DNA of 64,000 nt from assembly GCA_963971425.1 (NCBI GenBank), contig OZ020519.1, positions 9,068,028 through 9,132,027 of the forward strand. The letters run 5' to 3'. This document shows, one piece after another, positions 58,012 through 64,000 of this stretch (positions are counted from its first letter, which is position 1; each line of letters opens with the position of its first letter). The stretch is from Bryoerythrophyllum caledonicum. Taxonomy: Eukaryota > Streptophyta > Bryopsida > Pottiales > Pottiaceae. Position numbers and translations under genes: made by a program. The notes beneath the pieces are model-generated. The model saw nothing but the letters and a program-made list of their open reading frames with translations, was not told the origin of the DNA and ran no database searches.

Positions 58012-61000
58012 CTACTCCATAGAATTTAGGGCTGCTTGCAAACGGTCGTCATCGATAGCTTCGGTTTGCATTGCAATATATTGTAGGATGTGAGCCTTTG
58101 CCGATTGAAGAATGCGAATCCTGCTTTCAACCTGCACTCCAAATACATTGCGTTTTCTCCACCCGTTGGCTCCGGATATGGTTCTTTCCGGAGAGTCTAC
58201 CCATGAAAAAATGCATGCATCTTTCTCTACCCAACTGTGGCTCTCCCCAGATGGCTCCCAGATTGAGTCCATGCAATTTGCATACCGTTGTGCAGAAGAC
58301 CCATGTCCATCAGCAACCCCCCTTTGCATGCTGGGCCAATACCAACAAACCTTTATCTTAAGTCTCCATCGGTTTTTTCCTTCCACAATCACTTTCCCTA
58401 CATAGAATGGTACACCGCCTTCTATCTCTGCTCGATCAACACTCAAGGCTACAAACTGTCGACAACGGATATCAGATTGTGGATTAAATGGTGGAAATGG
58501 GTCGTGATTACCTTCATACATTGCTCCTTCTTCGGCGCGTTCCTCAACACAGTTGCGCTCTGTTTGTTCTGCCCTACGCACTGCTTGATTAGAGGGTCTT
58601 CTTCTACGAGGACCAAAGTATCCTCGAGTCTCGGCATTTGGAAGCATGGCCACTACCTGCTCTACAACATCTATCTCGCGATTTTCTTCACTTGCACCAT
58701 CCATTACATCCAAAGATGCGCTCCCTGTAGGTCCGGTGTTGGAGAACTCTGAAGGCCAAAACGGTGAGGTACGATGCTCATTGCTACGGTCTTTGTGTGG
58801 AAATTGAGCTAAATAGAGTTTCAATCTTTCAGCCTCTACTTTTGCCTCACGATTCTTGTCCTCATGCTGCAACCTTTGAATGCACCTTTGTTTACATGCA
58901 ATGAAGTCATCCAACGCCTTCAACTCCCGTTCATCTGCTGCAAATACTTCCGCAAACGATGGTCGTTCATCCCTATTTGGCAACGACCTCAAAGTTTTCG
59001 TCCCTGCCTCCGGTCCCCATGGATCCTTGCAATAATGCTTGTGTTGTACTCGAACCTCACGAGTCCCTTCTCGATTGTCCATATAGAATCGAATGTGGTG
59101 CGGAAATGTTATGCCCACCAATGAATCCTGACTTGTCAGTAAATGAGGAGTGATGAACAATTTCCAATCCCATACATTCTCTAGCAGCCGGGCGCTAACA
59201 AATGCCTCTGTAGGAGATGTTCCTCGTTCTATAAGACTAATCATTTCCTTCAACGAGTCCACGTCCGACCTCTTCAACGTATTTGATATACAACTGAAGC
59301 GTTGATCAATATCTTCGTGGGTATGGCCCACTATAAGAAAAGATAGTTCCACCTCCTGAAAAAACCCCAATCCCACCAATGTAGCACATAGAGCAAACAT
59401 ATAAATGTTTTTGTTCTCACGGGTGCAGTTGTCGGCCTGAATTCGCAGTGTTGGTGGCAAAAAGCCCCTCCTCCGCAGCACATCTCCAATCACGTACAAC
59501 AATGTACTTACGACTTGATTGCTATCGTGTTTGTGGTGAGCCCCAAACCACACGTCGCAAAATAAACCAATCCCATGTACAAGAGCACCACACAGATGGG
59601 TCTTCACAAACCGGTGTTCAATGTTCTTCACAGTCTGACGCATCCTCGGTACCATGGTTGTGTTTTGGTCCATGCCATCCACTATGATGCACATGTACAA
59701 CTCAGGGCTAATATAACACGACCTCTTGAATATCCAATAATGCCTACGTTCTTCCATCTGGTTGCGTAGATGCAACATAAGCAACTCTTTTATCTTTATC
59801 CTTGCATCCGCATTGGTGGTTCCTTCCATGGCACATTTATACTCCCAACAATGATAACACTTTGAGAATCTCGAGAATGGAGGTACCTGAACGTGGAGAT
59901 ACTTCATGCGCCACATCCTCCGGAACGAACTCATAGAAATGGTTTCTCCATTACAAATTCTCTTGACCTCCTCGTTTACGTAATTGAATACATCAAATTT
60001 GGTTGTATTCATAGGAAGGAGAATGAGAGGCACCACTTCGTTGTCACTCTTACGGCGAATACAGCGATGAGGTTGAGGACAACCAGCTTCATCGACAAAC
60101 GATTTAAAGCAAGCCTCTGCCGCAGACATTCTAGTGCTCTCTCTGATCGGATCTGAAAGGGTATTGCCGTGAATCGATGTCACTCTTTCATATATTAGAC
60201 AGTCCTTCTTCAATTGCTTAAAGTGCCTCTGTGAATATCCAACCCCAAGAGCGTAGCAAGCATTGCAAACTTGTTTCCCATCTAACTCTGTTACAAACTT
60301 GTCTCGACGAGTTCCTTCCGTCCTTGTATAAAAAGAAACCAGCATCTGTCTCATCCACGTACTTCGTACTGAAAACTCATTGGCCCATGCATTATATCGC
60401 ATGTCCAATAGATACCTTGCTGGAACATCCCTCAAACAATTGCGTTTGCATCCTCCTTGTGCCATTGCAATTTGCACGCTTCTAAGCGATACCTTAGATG
60501 ATGCAGCTTCTGTCAATGATGGCTCTCTTGAATCTCTCCTTCTCCTATTTTGCATAGAATAGGGACGACGTGTTGGTCTAACATAAGCAAATCCATCTAC
60601 ATGGGACAAATCTCGTTCCGGAGTAGATTGGAAAAACGACGAATTCTCATCTACGGCGTTTGAAGCATGACTACTACGTCGAGACCTCTGGGTGGATCCT
60701 GGTGTGTTGATGAACTCAGGAAAACCAAACTCTGGAGCCGACACTTGTGTAGGCGATATCTGTGATCCAATGTCCCCATGGACACCTGTCATATCAGGTT
60801 CTACAGCCACTACACGTAGCAAAGATCGATGCCAACGAATGATCAAGCCAACACACATGCCAAGGCGTTCTCCTACAATCTCTCCGGTCCAATGGAATGC
60901 ATCATCTACCCTAGTGATACGCACGGCCACCTCGAATAGAAACAACTTTGACCCATTCAATTCCATGCCACTTTTGAATTGATGCTCCCTAGTTGCTAAG

Positions 61001-61236
61001 CCCACCACATCTCCTCTCTCAGAAAGCAATTTTACCGCCCTTTCTAATTCAGATGACATGATCCCAACAGATCTCTGTTGAATTTGCCTTGCACGTGCTG
61101 CTCGTACTAATCGAGCCCCCACAGAGCTATTGGAATGTATATTATCCCTTTGGATGTGTGGCCGTATTAAAGGAGTCTCAATCGTGCGGCTCTCCATTAT
61201 CACTATTGAAAACATAGGAACATTATGGCTGCACAT
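58012..61236 (-). CDS. DUF7869-type protein, putative DDE/RNase H-fold transposase, 1074 aa
   Basis: Intact single frame from ATG 61236-61234 to TAG 58012-58014; later Mets (61215, 61197) are also possible starts. N-terminal 270 residues: Arg/Ser-rich. Residues ~270-370: a Cys-containing module (GGCKRNCLRDVP, KQVCNACYALGVGYSQRHF) typical of this group. Residues ~520-700: core with CIIVDGMDQNTTMV, THLCGALVHGIG, RIQADNCTRENKNIYMFA and FLIVGHTHEDIDQRFS, whose conserved D, D and E/D residues resemble a DDE nuclease triad. After it comes a long helical, charged C-terminal part. Such proteins occur in multi-copy, transposon-like sets in plants and animals. The gene is flanked by inverted family-1 MITEs, and no terminal repeats of its own were identified. 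Activity as transposase is inferred. Confidence 0.75.
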   Translation of the reverse strand: MCSHNVPMFSIVIMESRTIETPLIRPHIQRDNIHSNSSVGARLVRAARARQIQQRSVGIMSSELERAVKLLSERGDVVGLATREHQFKSGMELNGSKLFLFEVAVRITRVDDAFHWTGEIVGERLGMCVGLIIRWHRSLLRVVAVEPDMTGVHGDIGSQISPTQVSAPEFGFPEFINTPGSTQRSRRSSHASNAVDENSSFFQSTPERDLSHVDGFAYVRPTRRPYSMQNRRRRDSREPSLTEAASSKVSLRSVQIAMAQGGCKRNCLRDVPARYLLDMRYNAWANEFSVRSTWMRQMLVSFYTRTEGTRRDKFVTELDGKQVCNACYALGVGYSQRHFKQLKKDCLIYERVTSIHGNTLSDPIRESTRMSAAEACFKSFVDEAGCPQPHRCIRRKSDNEVVPLILLPMNTTKFDVFNYVNEEVKRICNGETISMSSFRRMWRMKYLHVQVPPFSRFSKCYHCWEYKCAMEGTTNADARIKIKELLMLHLRNQMEERRHYWIFKRSCYISPELYMCIIVDGMDQNTTMVPRMRQTVKNIEHRFVKTHLCGALVHGIGLFCDVWFGAHHKHDSNQVVSTLLYVIGDVLRRRGFLPPTLRIQADNCTRENKNIYMFALCATLVGLGFFQEVELSFLIVGHTHEDIDQRFSCISNTLKRSDVDSLKEMISLIERGTSPTEAFVSARLLENVWDWKLFITPHLLTSQDSLVGITFPHHIRFYMDNREGTREVRVQHKHYCKDPWGPEAGTKTLRSLPNRDERPSFAEVFAADERELKALDDFIACKQRCIQRLQHEDKNREAKVEAERLKLYLAQFPHKDRSNEHRTSPFWPSEFSNTGPTGSASLDVMDGASEENREIDVVEQVVAMLPNAETRGYFGPRRRRPSNQAVRRAEQTERNCVEERAEEGAMYEGNHDPFPPFNPQSDIRCRQFVALSVDRAEIEGGVPFYVGKVIVEGKNRWRLKIKVCWYWPSMQRGVADGHGSSAQRYANCMDSIWEPSGESHSWVEKDACIFSWVDSPERTISGANGWRKRNVFGVQVESRIRILQSAKAHILQYIAMQTEAIDDDRLQAALNSME

Positions 61237-61419
61237 TAGTCAAAATACATGTACTAATTGTTAACCTTCAAAGCACCATTCATATGATAAAAGATATGTT
61301 TCTAAACACATATTCACTGTTCAAAATATGATGATGATATTGGACCTTTTGATAAAACAACTTTGAAATTATATAATTAAGAATTTGTAGAGCATGAACT
61401 CCTTGCGCGGAGTCTTTAA

Positions 61420-62361
61420 TCCTGAAGGTACATGACAATCTTACACCAAAAACGCTTCAAAATTGTTGGATGCCAGTGCAATGAACAAGAAACGAAACGA
61501 AAACTTTTATTTCTAGTTTTGACCGTAGGATCTGAATAAAGACTTATTAAGTAATATATAAACAAAATTTCATAAACTTTAACCGCACGGATTGAAAGAT
61601 TATAGTGTTTGAAGTCAAGCATATGGTTCATTTACTTCCCTGCGTGCATTGGATCAGCAAACTTTGACTTCACTTGGTGTCTAATTTTGCACTACAAAAG
61701 GTCTAAATCCACAACCATCTTGTTAAGCATGATGTTTGTTCCTTGTACACCAATTTTTAGAGGTAGAGAACGGGTGGAGTATATTCAAAACAACTGTGCA
61801 AGGAGTGGAAGTTCGGAATTTTTCAATTCACACTATGATATTATGTGAACTTAATATGTTTTACATTGGTAGTCCAAATGGTCAATAAAAAGGTTTACAC
61901 CACATATTGTTGATGAACAAATAAAAAGTGAAAAATAAAAGGATATCTAGGTTTTATTTGGAAAACAAGAAGTTTTTTTGGTACCTTGCCCAACAATGAG
62001 TGACAATGTGTGGAAATGTTTGACTTAGGTTGATATGTTATTTTTCACTAAAGACAAGAACTTATTTTGACAACATCAAGGAAAATAATATTACTTGCGA
62101 GTACTGAAAATCTCACATTCAACAGAGTGTCCTAGCAAGAGATTTTGGATGTGCCGGACTTGCTCGCTCTCCCCATTTGAAATTCAAAACCCTAAAACTT
62201 TTTGATCACATGTCCAATTTAGGTGAAAATTGTATTCCCACTAAAGTCTTGGTAATGCCTTTCTGTAGTAAATTTTTCAAAGATGAATTTTAGAAATTGA
62301 CACCATAAGAACCTGACCGAACTTTCAAGAAGCCCATTTTTGACACTTGATCCTTTAGGGG
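61420..62361 (-). mobile_element. TTAA MITE (family 1), 942 bp, inverted
   Basis: Left end TCCTGAAGG after TTAA (61416-61419), right end CCTTTAGGGG before TTAA (62362-62365). Inverted relative of 55871-56816 over much of its length (for example CCGCACGGAT, CCACATATTGTTG). Confidence 0.8.
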
Positions 62362-62365
62362 TTAA

Positions 62366-62500
62366 ATATGCTACACCCCTTTTGCATCCCTAAACATTGG
62401 TATAAAATAGAACTAATATCATTTCTGACATGATGATAATAAATCTAGATCATGTGTGATGCAATCTTTTGAATCCAAGTGAACTGAAACGAAGGGAATC
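62366..62500 (+). mobile_element. Fragment of a family-1 MITE interior
   Basis: ATATGCTACACCCCTTTTGC and CTAAACATTGGT match the interior of the copy at 55871-56816 in the same orientation (about 56450-56580). The termini are missing. Confidence 0.55.
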
Positions 62501-63480
62501 CAATGAACCTAGGGAATAAAATGACCCATATTCTCTACTTGGTATTACTGACACTATTGGAACTTGTTACAATCACTAATAAAAGAAAGGGGTTGTACAT
62601 CCACATAAAGGTTATTCTACAAACAACATAGTACAAAAGCTCAATCAATACATAATATTAAAGTTGTATAAAAAACAAAATTTACCTCAAGATACGTTGC
62701 AGGTGTTAGTGGTACACGCACTGTTGTTTGATGGTGTCCAACATTAAATCACCATTCCGTTGTTGTTGAACATGTTTGTCAACTCTTCGTACTTTACTTG
62801 CAACACATGCATAAAATTCATGTGGTAAACTATAAGTTAAAATCTTCTAAGTATCTTCATACTACATATAGCTCGAAATTTTAATATTATATGTAAAAAG
62901 CGGGAACCTAAGGAGAAACAAAGCAAAAGGTCCAAAGACCAAAGTCAAATTTCCTCTATTAAACTTGAGGCACAAGATTCCAACATGGATATAAGGTTTT
63001 CATGCAAATGTAAAGGTCATTTCTTTTCCCAGTTTCTAAGGTGAGCTCTCTTGCAATTGAAACCTCAAGGCAATGTAATATTTACTTCATTGACTAATTC
63101 CTGTGAACTTTGTGTTCTGTGTAAATTGGAGGAAATTTGCACATCAAGGAGATTTTTGAAACTCTGGTAAGCTTTTCAGTTTGTTTCAATTCTGAAAATG
63201 AGGGAACTCCAAGGTTAGGTTCTTGATGCTTGAAGTTCAGTGAGAGTTATGATAGTGTTAGGTGAGTACAAATATTTTAGTACACAATTGAGAACACCAA
63301 CTTGAGTGCGTACAAAATTGCAAATTCAACAAAGTTGAGTGAATACACATGTAACAGTCAACAACTCGTGAGTTCAGCCTTCGTTCAACTGAAAGTATTA
63401 CACCAAAATCACACAGAATTGAAGTCGAGAGAGTAGCTAGCATTATGGCAGTAGATCCTCAGTATGGCACATTAACTCAC
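62501..63480. other. Intergenic, nothing recognised
   Basis: AT-rich, no repeat or frame of note. Confidence 0.4.
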
Positions 63481-63481
63481 T

Positions 63482-63675
63482 GCCTTAAACCCTAGCTGCC
63501 ACACCCAGGCACCCAAACCCTAGCCGTCGCACCGAAGACCTAGCCGCCACACCCAAACCCTAGCTGCCGCACCCAAGACCTAGCCGCCACACCCAAATCC
63601 TAGCTGTCACACCCAAATCCTAGCCGCCGCACCGAAGATCTAGGCGCCGCATCCAAACCCTAGCCGCCATTCCCA
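63482..63675 (+). repeat. Minisatellite with AAACCCTAG core
   Basis: About eight imperfect units of ~22-24 bp built on CACCCAAACCCTAGC(C/T)GCC, with variants CCGAAGACCTAGCC and CCAAATCCTAG. Confidence 0.85.
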
Positions 63676-64000
63676 TGGAGTTCGCACGACACCTCATGGA
63701 GTACCCGTAGACTGGAGGTGTGCGCGCGCGCACCCCCAACTGCTGGTGCTCCTCTATCAATCCAAAAACGACCTGGCCTTCGTAAGTTTCCGTCGCGTGC
63801 CACCTCTTGACGACAATTGAAGAGCTTTATGAGTTCAGGGTTTCCATTAAAATTTAGGATTTTTTAGTTAAGGCGCCACAACCCTACAGAACCCTTGCAG
63901 TGGCCTAGCGGCGCGGCAGCCTCCCGGCATCAATCTCTCCGCACAGGCGCGGCGCTAGCGCTCCAGACCGCGGCGCACGCTCACGCGAGGCGGCAGGGCG
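63676..64000. other. GC-rich, CpG-rich end of window
   Basis: GC rises sharply toward 64000 (GGCGCGGCGCTAGCGC and similar). This looks like the promoter or first exon of a gene beyond the window; no frame could be assigned. Confidence 0.3.

Overview
The window reads as nuclear DNA of a land plant, probably a non-seed plant (bryophyte, lycophyte or fern), but the species cannot be fixed from sequence alone. Evidence: spliced plant-type genes (a plant ARPC3 whose protein begins MVYHSS, a CGR2/CGR3-like Golgi pectin methyltransferase), telo-box motifs next to a pescadillo gene, a Ty1-copia element, and GC-rich coding islands in AT-rich repeat DNA.

Layout. 1-9.34 kb (- strand): LINE A, a very large non-LTR retrotransposon that runs off the left edge. 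13.08-22.9 kb (+ strand): LINE B, a relative with a 2764-codon open frame. Both encode, in order: an ORF1 tail, a poly-Asn/low-complexity leader, a 2A-type ribosome-skipping motif (DIETNPGP), an unknown ~200-residue domain, an APE-like endonuclease, a reverse transcriptase, a chromodomain-like module, a methyltransferase-like segment, RNase H, and a CCHC plus restriction-like endonuclease (RLE) at the C terminus. Two endonuclease types in one LINE is the hallmark of the Dualen/RandI group known from green algae. Its 3' tail (hairpin plus TTC repeats) is shared with a tRNA-derived SINE at 32.15-32.87 kb, so the window holds a likely LINE/SINE mobilisation pair.

25.3-39.0 kb is the gene island: ARPC3, a SAM-domain/PRXL2 peroxiredoxin-like fusion, a small RING-CH membrane protein, and a divergent pescadillo / CGR3-like pair with telo boxes between them. 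Introns and intergenic spaces carry MITEs and nested SINEs.

39.7-50.85 kb is a nest of transposons: Tc1-like element 1 (split by a 6055-bp Ty1-copia with 169-bp LTRs and CTAGT target duplication), abutted through one shared TA by Tc1-like element 2, which has ~578-bp terminal inverted repeats built of three direct repeats. 51.7-54.1 kb (- strand) is a four-exon unrecognised gene with an MGVC lipidation-type N terminus. 55.2-62.5 kb carries several TTAA-flanked MITEs around an intact 1074-codon DUF7869-type (DDE-transposase-like) ORF. 63.5-64 kb is an AAACCCTAG-containing minisatellite leading into GC-rich DNA.

The ARPC3, SAM-PRXL2, pescadillo, CGR3-like, RING-CH and 51.7-54.1 kb genes look like functional host genes. 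LINE B and the DUF7869 ORF keep long open frames. LINE A is open on both sides of one insertion. The copia and both Tc1 transposases are broken.
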